Shown here: positions 52,615 to 61,632 of the stretch, one piece after another
How positions within the stretch are numbered: position 1 is the stretch's first letter
Layout of the letters: every line of letters begins with the position of its first letter
Source: Rothia nasimurium
Lineage (GTDB): Bacteria > Actinomycetota > Actinomycetes > Actinomycetales > Micrococcaceae
NCBI RefSeq assembly: GCF_004569295.1
Contig: NZ_SPQC01000006.1
Coordinates: forward strand, 19,351 to 83,350
Reading direction: 5' to 3'
Length of the DNA stretch: 64,000 nt
Position numbers and translations under genes: made by a program
The notes under the pieces: generated by a model
What the model was told of the DNA's origin: nothing
The model's database searches: none
What the model saw: only the letters and a program-made list of their open reading frames with translations

Positions 52615-53655
52615 CTAGGTAAGGTTTGCTGTATTTCCTACAGCAAACTTAGAGGGGTTACGGGGCAAGAATTTTCTGGACCCGGGGTGGCACCATATTC
52701 TTCGCGACCAGAGCAAGTAGCACCGAAAAATCAAACAGATAATGAACAGAGGAACCTTATCTGCCATTTCTTTCCCGGTCCATCCAACGTTATACCAAAA
52801 CCAGATGGGGACAGGATGAAGCAAAATAATGGGCGTAGCCAGGCCAACAAACCATGCGACAGGTTTCTCCAGCAAAGCATCTAGAGGCTGGTACAAAACT
52901 TCCATGCTTGCAATCCAGGCAAGCGCCAGCAAGGAATAGACCAACGTAGACAAAACAGGGGTTCCAAAATCACCAGATTTGAGAACCATTGGAGCTACAG
53001 CCGCTGTAGCTATCATGTAAACACTAGCGCCAAGAAGCAGTAGAGAGATATACCAAGGTACTGTGATTTTAGTCTGTAGCACTTGTAGCGCATGCCCTGC
53101 TGCATAGAAAACTAGAGAACAAAAAGCTACTCCTATGCCCAGAGGCAGATTGGCTAGAACCTCTCCGAAGAAGCTTCCGGCGAGAAGAGATAGAGCAATG
53201 AATACCCCGTATACGAATGCAGAACGTTGCGTAATGTATCGATAGAAAATCCCAGAAAACCAGATTGCAGTAAAGTACCAGAAAGCGGTGAAAGGAGCTT
53301 TAGCTTTCTCGCCGCCCCACAGCACTGTTGCGACAGTCTTCAATACATCTGAGGTTCCAATTTGTGCAAAAAACACCAATTGAATTACCAGAATAATGAG
53401 CAGCGGGATGCCCCACCCTAGATAAGGGTAAACCAGGGTCTTAAATTTGTTTCGCGCCTCAGGTATAAGTTCCCTACCCGACTTCCAAAGGTAGCCAGAT
53501 AAAATCATGAAGACATAAACAAATACTGTAAGAGGTATTTCAGCCCACACATGCCCAATGACGATGAAAAAAATACAGACTAATCGGATGAAGTCAATAT
53601 AGCCATACCTTTTATTAACGGAGAGGCGCTCCGTAGAATGTCTAGGCTGATACAC
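52615..53655 (-). CDS. Acyltransferase-3 family membrane protein
   Basis: 346 aa, about ten helices. Family start YGYIDFIRLVCIFFIVIGHVWAE with the conserved His; YPYLGWGIPLLI and AFWYFTAIWFSGI follow. Unlike the two other acyltransferases in the window it has no SGNH domain. The last 25 residues (CHPGSRKFLPRNPSKFAVG...) are polar and encoded by a hairpin (52624-52648). Overlaps the polymerase gene by 14 bases. Likely O-acetylates the repeat unit inside the membrane. Confidence 0.85.
   Translation of the reverse strand: MYQPRHSTERLSVNKRYGYIDFIRLVCIFFIVIGHVWAEIPLTVFVYVFMILSGYLWKSGRELIPEARNKFKTLVYPYLGWGIPLLIILVIQLVFFAQIGTSDVLKTVATVLWGGEKAKAPFTAFWYFTAIWFSGIFYRYITQRSAFVYGVFIALSLLAGSFFGEVLANLPLGIGVAFCSLVFYAAGHALQVLQTKITVPWYISLLLLGASVYMIATAAVAPMVLKSGDFGTPVLSTLVYSLLALAWIASMEVLYQPLDALLEKPVAWFVGLATPIILLHPVPIWFWYNVGWTGKEMADKVPLFIICLIFRCYLLWSRRIWCHPGSRKFLPRNPSKFAVGNTANLT
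52624..52648. other. Hairpin over the 3' end of the acyltransferase gene
   Basis: Perfect 10-bp stem GTTTGCTGTA / TACAGCAAAC with a 5-base loop lies inside the last codons. No U-tract. It may mark an mRNA processing or attenuation site before the dehydrogenase gene. Confidence 0.5.
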
Positions 53656-54913
53656 GGCTCACCACCCTCTCCTTCTGAAAATACCCCTTCTCAGATACCC
53701 ATGAGCCAACAGTACAAAGGCCCAACGCAATCCAAATCAGATAAGCGCTGTTGGAGTTCGTAGTGAAGCCACTATTCGTCATATTAACGAAGATAACGCC
53801 AAGTGCGGCCAGCCCCATTACAGCCCCAGATAGTGACCGGGCATTACGGAGAACAATATAAAGTTGAAGCATAATCAGGATTGCTGAGAAAATAAGGCCA
53901 TAGCCCATTGCCGCGATAAGGTAGGCATTTTCCAACGAAGAAGAAAGCTGCCCCGAAGCACGCAGGTCACGGTCACCGGGGTACCCCATCATAATAAAGT
54001 GCTGGAAATTATTACCCACCCAGGTCAGCGCATCGAAACGCTTCTGATTAGAGCCACCGTCATTATTCATTTTCTCAATAATTGACTGGCCAGCTTCAGA
54101 AGAGTACAAGAAAAGGAAGCCAAAGACTCCAGCGACTATACTAAAGATTTTTGCCGTAGCTGACGAACGGGCACAAACGATAACAGCTATAGCAACAACG
54201 ATGCCAATAGCCACTGCGGCTCGACCATTGCCCAGCAGATTCGTGTAGGTATAGGCCATGATGAGCGCAATTCGAAGCGCACTATTTCGAACCCAGTAGG
54301 TCATGGAAATAGCAAAAACACAGAGGGTTGAAAGCTCTAAGCCACCTTCCAAGGTACCGTAGCTACGGCCGAGATCATCACTCGTCTGAAACCACAAAGC
54401 GTTCTGGGCAATTTGGGAGTAAACCAGAATTTCCCCGGTTTCTTCCTGACGCATAGCTAGCCAAAATTCATAGAGCATCGTCAGGTGGAAAGGTACAGAA
54501 ATAACCTGAATAGCGCGCAACCCCAAACGATGAATCTCCATCTTCAAAAGAAGATAAAGAGTAAAGGGAGTCAGATAAATAATCGCCAGGTTCATCAGGG
54601 TATCTATGATGCTTGAATACGCAGATACCGAGTTTACAAGCATCAAGACAACTAGAACGGAGAACAAGGCCAGCTCTGTCTTCGAATTCAACAGCACACG
54701 AATCACGCGCGGGCGGTACAAAACAAGTTGCATAATTGCAGTCGCAGCAACAAGATAGCCCGCCATATGCAAGCCAACCATCCATGCGTTTGACGCATAG
54801 AAAGGAACCAAAATACGGATAATAATCGCAGCAGAAAACAACCAGACAGGGCGAGACGCAAAAGCAGAAGCCAGCACAAAACAAAGTACCAGCCAACCAG
54901 CTAACAGAGCCAT
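53642..54913 (-). CDS. Wzy-like polysaccharide polymerase
   Basis: 423 aa, entirely membrane-embedded with eleven to twelve helices and no catalytic motif, as is usual for O-antigen ligase/polymerase proteins. The large soluble loop around MRQEETGEILVYSQIAQNALW and the later IIEKMNNDGGSNQKRFDALTW loop with the arginine-containing GYPGDRDLRASGQ match the Wzy_C-type topology. Position between a GT4 gene and an acyltransferase in a Wzx/Wzc cluster supports the assignment. Confidence 0.75.
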   Translation of the reverse strand: MALLAGWLVLCFVLASAFASRPVWLFSAAIIIRILVPFYASNAWMVGLHMAGYLVAATAIMQLVLYRPRVIRVLLNSKTELALFSVLVVLMLVNSVSAYSSIIDTLMNLAIIYLTPFTLYLLLKMEIHRLGLRAIQVISVPFHLTMLYEFWLAMRQEETGEILVYSQIAQNALWFQTSDDLGRSYGTLEGGLELSTLCVFAISMTYWVRNSALRIALIMAYTYTNLLGNGRAAVAIGIVVAIAVIVCARSSATAKIFSIVAGVFGFLFLYSSEAGQSIIEKMNNDGGSNQKRFDALTWVGNNFQHFIMMGYPGDRDLRASGQLSSSLENAYLIAAMGYGLIFSAILIMLQLYIVLRNARSLSGAVMGLAALGVIFVNMTNSGFTTNSNSAYLIWIALGLCTVGSWVSEKGYFQKERVVSRVSA

Positions 54914-56043
54914 TAAAGAGCTACCTTCCGGTAAATACCATCAAGCTGCTCAGCAATCTTCTGCATAGAGCAATACTCAGCCACAAAATCCTTGCCGTTA
55001 GCCCCCATACGGGCACGGGCGTCCGCGTCCTGAACCAAAGAACGTACAGCCGCAGCCAAGCTGTCTACATCATCGCTATGAGCTACCAGCCCAGCATCAA
55101 ACTGCTCAATCTCAGGGGCTAGACCGCAATCGTCCATCACAACAACAGGCAAGCCAACCGTCATAGCCTCAACCACCGTCATACCATACGGCTCCTCAAC
55201 AGCAGGAAGCACATAAACCTGTGCCTGCGCCATACGGGCCACCGTCTGATCAGCAGGCAAAGAACCCTGCCAACGAATACAGCCATCAGCATTATCGTGA
55301 GCCAGCAACTCAAGGACAGCCTTCCCCTGGCCCTCGTCAGGGCCAACCAGACTAAACCGAACCTGCGGAAACTCCCGCGCTAGCTCCTGGGCTACACGAA
55401 CAAAAACAGTAGGGCGCTTACGCTCCTGCAAACGAGCTAAAAAGAGCACCTCAGGAGATTCCTGCCCGTGGTCAGCCTGCAACTCTGACAAGGGAACGCC
55501 ATTACGCAAAATCTCAATATCAGAAGCCCGCAAAGAAGAATCAACGACCTGCAGGTCACGCTTCTCCTGCTCCGTCAAAGCAATAATTCGAGCAGCTCCC
55601 CGCAAAGCACGGCGGGTCATCAAAGCATCTAGGGGCTTCGCTAAAAGACGGTCAGAAGCATCAATCATGCCATGCGTATGAACAACAGTAGGCACGCCCG
55701 TGGCCTGAGCAACCAAAGCAGCAGGAAGAGTCACCAAATCACGTGCCATATGCACGTGTACAACATCGGCTGTCTGAGCGACCTTACGCAACCACGACAG
55801 CAGACCAGTAGAGGTCAGACCAGCGAAACCGGCACCAGGAACAACCAACCGGGCAGGGAAAAGCTGAACAGGTACACCATCATATTCAGAGGGTAATTCA
55901 CTCCCCCAGTTCTGTGCACCAGCAGCAAGAAGCACCTCGTGCCCCTGCTTCTGCGAAGCCTTCATCAGGTTCACAGCTACACGCAACGGCCCACCCAACG
56001 AGCCATCAGGAGTCACCAAAGTGACAACGTGCAGAATCCTCAT
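54913..56043 (-). CDS. GT4-family glycosyltransferase
   Basis: 376-aa GT-B enzyme. N-domain start MRILHVVTLVTPDGSLGGP; C-domain VLFLARLQERKRPTVFVRVAQEL (about 197) and the donor-binding E-x7-E motif EEPYGMTVVEAMTVGLPVVV (about 290). Acts on the cytoplasmic face. Its ATG follows an untranslated 194-base gap with a terminator for the upstream gene, so it starts a separate transcription unit with the polymerase (1-base overlap at 54913). Confidence 0.92.
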   Translation of the reverse strand: MRILHVVTLVTPDGSLGGPLRVAVNLMKASQKQGHEVLLAAGAQNWGSELPSEYDGVPVQLFPARLVVPGAGFAGLTSTGLLSWLRKVAQTADVVHVHMARDLVTLPAALVAQATGVPTVVHTHGMIDASDRLLAKPLDALMTRRALRGAARIIALTEQEKRDLQVVDSSLRASDIEILRNGVPLSELQADHGQESPEVLFLARLQERKRPTVFVRVAQELAREFPQVRFSLVGPDEGQGKAVLELLAHDNADGCIRWQGSLPADQTVARMAQAQVYVLPAVEEPYGMTVVEAMTVGLPVVVMDDCGLAPEIEQFDAGLVAHSDDVDSLAAAVRSLVQDADARARMGANGKDFVAEYCSMQKIAEQLDGIYRKVAL

Positions 56044-56190
56044 AAACGGTTCCCTACCCTCATCTATCTATCAGCGCTCACGAACGCCCCATCTACCGGG
56101 GCAACGCCGAATCATCTAGACCATACTATTTTGTAGCCAGCCTATTTCCTATACCTTGCCACTGAGCTTTTGCTCTCACCGGCTAGACAA

Positions 56191-56220
56191 GTGTGGCTAC
56201 CCCTTTCAGAGCAGCCACAC
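56191..56220 (-). terminator. Hairpin after the WcaF-like gene
   Basis: GTGTGGCT / AGCCACAC stem with a 14-base loop within the 194-base gap (56044-56237), 17 bases beyond the acetyltransferase stop. No strong U-tract. Nothing else gene-like was seen in this gap. Confidence 0.5.
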
Positions 56221-56237
56221 AGATATTTCTACACAGC

Positions 56238-56780
56238 CTACTTCTTAGGCTGGTAAGGGCTTACATCGCCCAAAGGCGCAAGCACCTTAGACCCTGCGGG
56301 CACATCTTTAGTCACCAGTGCCATAGCACCGACCACACTATCGTCCCCCACGGTTACCCCACGCAAAATTGATGCGCGTGAAGCAACCCATACCCGGTCA
56401 CCAATCACGATAGGAGCATTATCAAACTCAAAATTATCGTGGTTGAACAGGTGTGAACCAGTGCAGATATAGGTGTCCTGGCTCAGGCAACTATTCTCAC
56501 CGATAGTGACCTGCTCAAGGTTCAGGATCCAAGTGCCTACGCCAACCCAAGAGTTCTTCTTAATCTCCAACTTCCAGGGCCAGTGAATAGTCACACCGTG
56601 ACGGATTAACACGCCTTCTTCAATCTTCGCGCCAAAAGCACGCAAAATCTTTACACGCAGCTTGGGCGGAAACCACCAGTGCTGCAGAAGGGTGCTCTGG
56701 GTCAGAAGCCACAGCGCCTGAATAGCCTTCGGACGGCCTTTATCGTAGCCATAGCCCTGGAAGCCAGAAAGATCTTTCAT
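56238..56780 (-). CDS. WcaF-like acetyltransferase (left-handed beta-helix)
   Basis: 180 aa. N-terminus with WLLTQSTLLQHWWFPPKLRVKILRAFGAKI is typical of colanic-acid WcaF/WcaB-type transferases, followed by hexapeptide repeats (IEEGVLIRHGVTI, IGENSCLSQDTYI, IGDRVWVASRASILRGVTVG, VGAMALVTKDV). Transfers acetyl from acetyl-CoA to a sugar. The ATG has AGGAGAAG upstream; 9 bases after the oxidoreductase stop. Last gene of the first transcription unit of the cluster. Confidence 0.9.
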   Translation of the reverse strand: MKDLSGFQGYGYDKGRPKAIQALWLLTQSTLLQHWWFPPKLRVKILRAFGAKIEEGVLIRHGVTIHWPWKLEIKKNSWVGVGTWILNLEQVTIGENSCLSQDTYICTGSHLFNHDNFEFDNAPIVIGDRVWVASRASILRGVTVGDDSVVGAMALVTKDVPAGSKVLAPLGDVSPYQPKK

Positions 56781-56788
56781 TCTTCTCC

Positions 56789-58435
56789 TTAGAGACCAAG
56801 TTTCGCCGCTAAGTGATCAGCCAAGCGAATTGAAATAGCAATAACAGTCAGAGTCGGGCCGGCCATACCACCTGTGGTAAACGCACCGGTAGTTGAGAGG
56901 TACAGGTTAGGCGAAGACCAAACCTTCAGGTTCTCATCAACCACTGACTCTTCCGGGGCACTACCCATACGAACCAGACCCATCTGGTGAGTCGCATCAA
57001 CCATGGGGCGGGTCAGCATCTCTTCCAGAGTCGGCGGCTCGTAGGTTGCAAAACCAGTCGCGTTGATACCTTCAGCAAGCAACTCCAAGGAACGGTGGTA
57101 ATTACGGCGATCCTCTTCAGGAATAAAATGCTGCACATCCAGACGCGGCACCCCGTAGGCGTCCTTCTCCACATCAGACAGAACGACACGCTGCTCAACG
57201 CGCGGAGCCTGCTCCGCATCAAAACGAATTCGGTACACACCCTTCTTAGAATAACGGGTGAAAGAAGGAAGGGTACGAGGATCAAGAATACGGTCGCGCA
57301 GCCAATGCACACCAAAAGCGCCTACGCTCGGGAGCCCCTTAAGCACGTTCAGCACGTGTGCTTTAGGGTTCTCCAACTCCGCATAACGACGGTGCATACC
57401 TGTGCCCTTGAAGCCGCCTGTCATCGTAAGCATTTTACGAACCAAAGCAAAAGAACTCAGCAACGGATCGCCATGATCGGGGTTACGAGGCTCGTCATAC
57501 CAAATTGCAAACCCCATGTTGAGCAGGCCTTCGCGGCGGCGGACGTCCTCATGCAGCTGCAGATTTCGTCGTACCCAAACCCCATCGTGGCTCTTTGTAT
57601 AGGTCACAGCGTTACCTTCAGCCTTCGGGTCTGACATAGTAAGCTTGCCGACCTCGCCAATCGGGTGAATGGTGTAGTAACGACCTACCTGGTCATTCTC
57701 GTTACCCACATTTGAGTTCAGCAGAAGACGAGCAGTCTCAAGACCACCCATAGCCAGCACAACTTCATCACCGCTCACGGTGAGGAACTTACCGGGCTTC
57801 GACTGAATCTTTAACTCAGTAATACGGCCAGTTTCGGGGTCTTGAACCACATGAGTTACGTTCGCATTATGTAAAACGCGCACATTCCCGCGGTCAGCTA
57901 ACTCATCGGTAACAACATCACCAAAGTTAACCGGAGGCCCCCAGCGCCAGATACCCTGAGTGTTAACGAGATCAGACTCCCCCATCAGGTGCTGGGGGGC
58001 ACCCTCAATAGCCTGAGCTGCGGTGTACTGCATATTCTTCACACCTGCAGCTACAGTCGCGCGCTGGTAGAAAGGGTTGAGATCTTCTCGGCTAATAGGC
58101 CAGCCCTTAAAGTTCAAGCCGCCCTCAGTCCGGTCTTCAAAATCCAAGGCGTCGAAGGGGTAGGTTCGCCCACCCCACTGGGTTGAGGCACCGCCCAAAC
58201 GCTTGGTGCGCGCCTTTTCCAAGGGTTCAACGCTCTGGGAGCGCTGATCCGCCTTCAGGGTGTCATCGTGCTCAGGCGAACGCCCTAAAGAGCCGCCCTC
58301 AACCATGAGTATATCGACGCCCGTAGGCGCCAGTTCACGCGCTACAGTAGTTCCAGCCGGACCAGTACCAACAATAACCACCGTACCGGTCAGATGGGCG
58401 TTTTCAGGCAATTCACGGGCGTCGATGAAACTCAT
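56789..58435 (-). CDS. GMC-family FAD oxidoreductase
   Basis: 548 aa. FAD-binding VVIVGTGPAGTTVARELA at residues 18-35, RLGGASTQWGGRTYPFDALD, and the GMC C-terminal block HQMGLVRMGSAPEESVVDENLKVWSS plus TGGMAGPTLTVIAISIRLADHL. It resembles glucose/choline-oxidase-like dehydrogenases. Membership in a polysaccharide operon is unusual and suggests oxidation of a sugar or polyol precursor, but this is inference. No signal peptide, so cytoplasmic. Confidence 0.87.
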   Translation of the reverse strand: MSFIDARELPENAHLTGTVVIVGTGPAGTTVARELAPTGVDILMVEGGSLGRSPEHDDTLKADQRSQSVEPLEKARTKRLGGASTQWGGRTYPFDALDFEDRTEGGLNFKGWPISREDLNPFYQRATVAAGVKNMQYTAAQAIEGAPQHLMGESDLVNTQGIWRWGPPVNFGDVVTDELADRGNVRVLHNANVTHVVQDPETGRITELKIQSKPGKFLTVSGDEVVLAMGGLETARLLLNSNVGNENDQVGRYYTIHPIGEVGKLTMSDPKAEGNAVTYTKSHDGVWVRRNLQLHEDVRRREGLLNMGFAIWYDEPRNPDHGDPLLSSFALVRKMLTMTGGFKGTGMHRRYAELENPKAHVLNVLKGLPSVGAFGVHWLRDRILDPRTLPSFTRYSKKGVYRIRFDAEQAPRVEQRVVLSDVEKDAYGVPRLDVQHFIPEEDRRNYHRSLELLAEGINATGFATYEPPTLEEMLTRPMVDATHQMGLVRMGSAPEESVVDENLKVWSSPNLYLSTTGAFTTGGMAGPTLTVIAISIRLADHLAAKLGL

Positions 58436-58444
58436 AGTAGTCTC

Positions 58445-59335
58445 TTAACTCTCTAGTATTTTTCGTGCAGATTCGATATCTGCTTCTGATGCGCCGCGTT
58501 CTAAAGCGGCAAGATTTTCAGTGACGTGGGACGGACGGCTCATACCCAGCAAAACGGCGTCAATAGCGGGGTGCTGGTAAGCGCCCTCAACCATGGCAGC
58601 CACGGCCTTCGGACGGTTCAGCCCACCTGCGGTTACCTGCGGCAGCAAAGAGCCGTCACCCAGTACAGCAATACCTACGACCTGAATGTCTTCGGTTAAA
58701 GGCTGCACAGCATCTGCAATAGCAGTATTGCCCAGGTTGATAGGCACCTGCAGCCAGCTTAAGCCCTCAGCGCCAGCTGCAGCCACAGCGTCCGCCTCAT
58801 GGCGCACAGAGGCTCCCCAGGCGCGGATTAAGCCGCGGTCCTTCATGGAGTTCAGCTGCTCAATCAGGCCAGAGCGCTCAAAATCTACGGCGGTAGGCTC
58901 ATGCAGAAGCAAAATATCGAGCTCATCTTTACCCTGACGGCGCATACACGCTACTGCAGCTTCTTCAACGTACCCCGGTTCGAAACAGGTAGCAGCCGCA
59001 GTAGCCGCCTTGAGCCCCTGAAGCCCTGCCCCACCAGAATGCTTCCGTGCGTTCAAGATGCCCCGCGGGGTCTTGAGCAGACCTACCTTGGTCATTACGG
59101 CTACGTCATCGCGGTGCTTAACAGCCCGGCCGACGATTCGCTCGCTAATGCCGCGGGCGTACACATCAGCGGTGTCAACCAGACCAACGCCCAGGTCTAA
59201 GGCACGGTTAAGAGCCTCTTCACCTTCTTTGATGGAGCGCTTCTGCCAGAAGGCTCCCAGGCGGGAAGTACCGATACCGAGAGGGCTTACTTGAAACTCT
59301 CCAAGTTCCGTAGGAGTTAAAAGATGACTACGCAT
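58445..59335 (-). CDS. Aldo/keto reductase
   Basis: 296 aa from the ATG at 59333-59335, which overlaps the preceding gene's end by eight bases; the track-long frame upstream belongs to that gene. AKR signatures: GIGTSRLGAFWQKRS, the catalytic DTADVYARGISERIVG (Asp and Tyr), MTKVGLL (Lys), DILLLHEPT (His) and VLLGMSRPSHV. NADPH-dependent reduction of a carbonyl; with the GMC enzyme it could convert a sugar in two redox steps. Substrate unknown. Confidence 0.88.
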   Translation of the reverse strand: MRSHLLTPTELGEFQVSPLGIGTSRLGAFWQKRSIKEGEEALNRALDLGVGLVDTADVYARGISERIVGRAVKHRDDVAVMTKVGLLKTPRGILNARKHSGGAGLQGLKAATAAATCFEPGYVEEAAVACMRRQGKDELDILLLHEPTAVDFERSGLIEQLNSMKDRGLIRAWGASVRHEADAVAAAGAEGLSWLQVPINLGNTAIADAVQPLTEDIQVVGIAVLGDGSLLPQVTAGGLNRPKAVAAMVEGAYQHPAIDAVLLGMSRPSHVTENLAALERGASEADIESARKILES

Positions 59336-60581
59336 AAACGACCTGCCCCCAGGTTGCACGGATAACTGCGGATTCCCAATCATCATATACTTTCTGGGGG
59401 TTCATAGAACGGCCCAAAAGCTCGTAACCTGCAGAACCGATTGCATCTGCGCGGTCGGGGTTATCCATGAGGTATTCGATGTGGTGGGCAAACTCTATTG
59501 CGTCATGCCCTACAAGGTACTCATCACCGTGCGAAGAAGGAATACCTGCTACACCTAGCGGAGTGGCTACTACAGGAATACCTACGCTCAGAGCATCCAG
59601 CACCTTGGTCTTTACACCGGTACCGCTCTGAATAGGCGAGACAAAGACGCGGTGGCTGCTTAGCTCAGCATGCAAATCTTCTACGTAGCCCTTGAAGGTA
59701 ATAGGAGTTCCTTCGAACTCTGTCATCTGTTCAGCGTCTGCCTTACCGACTACTGTTACCTCGACCTTACGACCGTGGTCTTCCAGAATGGGGAGCACCT
59801 CGTCACGCAGGTAGCGCAAGGCCCCCATGTTCGGCCCGTAGTGCATAACACCAAGAAAGACTAGTTTTTCAGCGGCGTTATTGCTAGGAGTGCATTTAAC
59901 GTTCTGCGGTACGGCCATCGGCAGGCCTATGACCGGAGCCTGCGCACGAAGTGCAAGGACGTCGGCTTCAGCTTCACTGGTCAGGGCAGTCACAGCGGCC
60001 TCACGGGCAATCTGAATTTCGCGACGGTAAGCCAGTTTTGCCTCGACTCCCAGCAGGTGCTTGACAACACCTTCAAGAAGCGGACGAATGAAACTGGGAA
60101 TCTGCTCACCGAAGTAGCCAAAGACAGAATCATTGTTCTCTTTGAATTCGGTAGAAGCATAGCGGACAGACAGCAGATCATCTAGGTGCATAACTACCGG
60201 TAAACCGGTGGCCTGTGCGGCATCCCAGGTACGGATGTTATCGCCGATAACCACCGCCGCGCCGATCTGATTGCAGATGGCCTTAACAGAGTTTCTTACC
60301 TGCTGTGAATCGAAGAGAGCTTCGTTCAGAGTCTTACGCGATGCAAGCGAACGTACAGCGCTAAAAGGCATTGAAACGATAGAGGGAGTAGGTACACGGT
60401 GGACGGGGCAACCCAGCCAGGTTGCTGCGCCCTCAGAGTTAGTAATCGCGATGACCTCTACATGGTAGCCAGCATCTTGGAGAGCTTTTACCGCTGTCTC
60501 AAGCACCGCGATACGGCCGGTACGGGCAGCAGTGACTTCGCGTGCTGCAACCAGCACTACCTTTTGGTTTTTTTCCGACAT
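59328..60581 (-). CDS. GT4-like glycosyltransferase
   Basis: 417 aa. The N-domain (VVLVAAREVTAARTGRIAVLETAVKAL) and the C-domain VFLGVMHYGPNMGALRYLRDEVLP plus HRVFVSPIQSGTGVKTKVLDALSVGIPVVATPLG are those of GT4/GT1-like retaining transferases that use 'PxxxGxGxKxKxxEA' instead of the plain E-x7-E. ATG with an upstream AGCTATG. Third gene of the leftward unit that starts at 62828. Confidence 0.88.
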   Translation of the reverse strand: MSEKNQKVVLVAAREVTAARTGRIAVLETAVKALQDAGYHVEVIAITNSEGAATWLGCPVHRVPTPSIVSMPFSAVRSLASRKTLNEALFDSQQVRNSVKAICNQIGAAVVIGDNIRTWDAAQATGLPVVMHLDDLLSVRYASTEFKENNDSVFGYFGEQIPSFIRPLLEGVVKHLLGVEAKLAYRREIQIAREAAVTALTSEAEADVLALRAQAPVIGLPMAVPQNVKCTPSNNAAEKLVFLGVMHYGPNMGALRYLRDEVLPILEDHGRKVEVTVVGKADAEQMTEFEGTPITFKGYVEDLHAELSSHRVFVSPIQSGTGVKTKVLDALSVGIPVVATPLGVAGIPSSHGDEYLVGHDAIEFAHHIEYLMDNPDRADAIGSAGYELLGRSMNPQKVYDDWESAVIRATWGQVVYA

Positions 60582-60585
60582 AGCT

Positions 60586-61632
60586 CTACCCGTTTACCTT
60601 CTGATAAGCACGAACCATTGCGTCGTAGAACTTATCGATAAAAACATGTTCTTTATAGTTTTCTACGTGGCTAGGAATCTTCTCTTGGAAAGACTCGTAG
60701 TAGTCACGGTCAGCGATGAGTTTCTCAAGCTGATCTGCCAAAGAATCTGCATTATTAGGAGTGAATTTGGGGCCGGCATCGCCGATGGCTTCCGGCAGAC
60801 CGCCGTGATTAGCCACGAGAACCACGCAACCTGACGCTGCTTCTTCCAGCGTGACGGTGCCAAAAGGCTCAGGAATTCGAGAAGGAACTACTGAAATAGC
60901 GTTCTGGTTCAGAATATCTGCGATATCGGTACCGGTCTTCGGCCCATAAAGCACAACTCGGTCCTGCAGATTCAACTCACCGATAATACGCTCCACCTCA
61001 GGCTGATAATCTCCACCACCGATAATGGAAAGTTTGGGAGCTAGCCCGCGATCAACCAACTTTGAGACGGCCTCGAGCAACAGGTCAATTCCCTTATCAT
61101 CGCTCAAACGACCCAGATAAACGATTGATTCGGGGTCTCGTTCCTCGGTGTTCGTTACCTTGAAAATATCGTCACGGTAGCTGTTATAAATAACTTCAGC
61201 TTCAGCGTTAACGTGGCCGGCAAGCACCTTAGAGTTACCCACAAGCAGGTCAGCTCGCTCAACCATCTTGTACTTGAGCCAGTACTTGATTTTTTCGATT
61301 CGGCTCAGTTCCTGGCCGGGCAAGGTAATCCAGGTACGCAGTGCTACAACCCAGGGCTTCTTCATAAAGAGCTGGGGCCAGTAGAACTGCATACAGGGGT
61401 TATTGTGGAAAACAACGTCTGCCCCCGAGATAGCTTTCCACAGCTGAATAGGGCTAGGCTCGCGCAGAACCTTGAAGGGGAAGGTCTTATCGGTCGCTTC
61501 TTCTTTGGTATGAGTGACCACAATGACTTCAGCGTTATGGCGCTCGACGAAACCGCGTGCGATAAGTTCGGCAGTAACTTCTACACCACCAAAATCGGGG
61601 TAAAAGCGGTGAACCATGATGACGATACGCAT
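60586..61632 (-). CDS. GT4-family glycosyltransferase
   Basis: 348 aa. MRIVIMVHRFYPDFGGVEV (N-domain), IVYLGRLSDDKGIDLLLEAVSKL near residue 168 and EPFGTVTLEEAASGCVVLVANHGGLPE near 258 (Glu-x7-Glu). It overlaps the preceding gene by one base (61632). Adds a sugar to the lipid-linked repeat unit. Confidence 0.93.
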   Translation of the reverse strand: MRIVIMVHRFYPDFGGVEVTAELIARGFVERHNAEVIVVTHTKEEATDKTFPFKVLREPSPIQLWKAISGADVVFHNNPCMQFYWPQLFMKKPWVVALRTWITLPGQELSRIEKIKYWLKYKMVERADLLVGNSKVLAGHVNAEAEVIYNSYRDDIFKVTNTEERDPESIVYLGRLSDDKGIDLLLEAVSKLVDRGLAPKLSIIGGGDYQPEVERIIGELNLQDRVVLYGPKTGTDIADILNQNAISVVPSRIPEPFGTVTLEEAASGCVVLVANHGGLPEAIGDAGPKFTPNNADSLADQLEKLIADRDYYESFQEKIPSHVENYKEHVFIDKFYDAMVRAYQKVNG

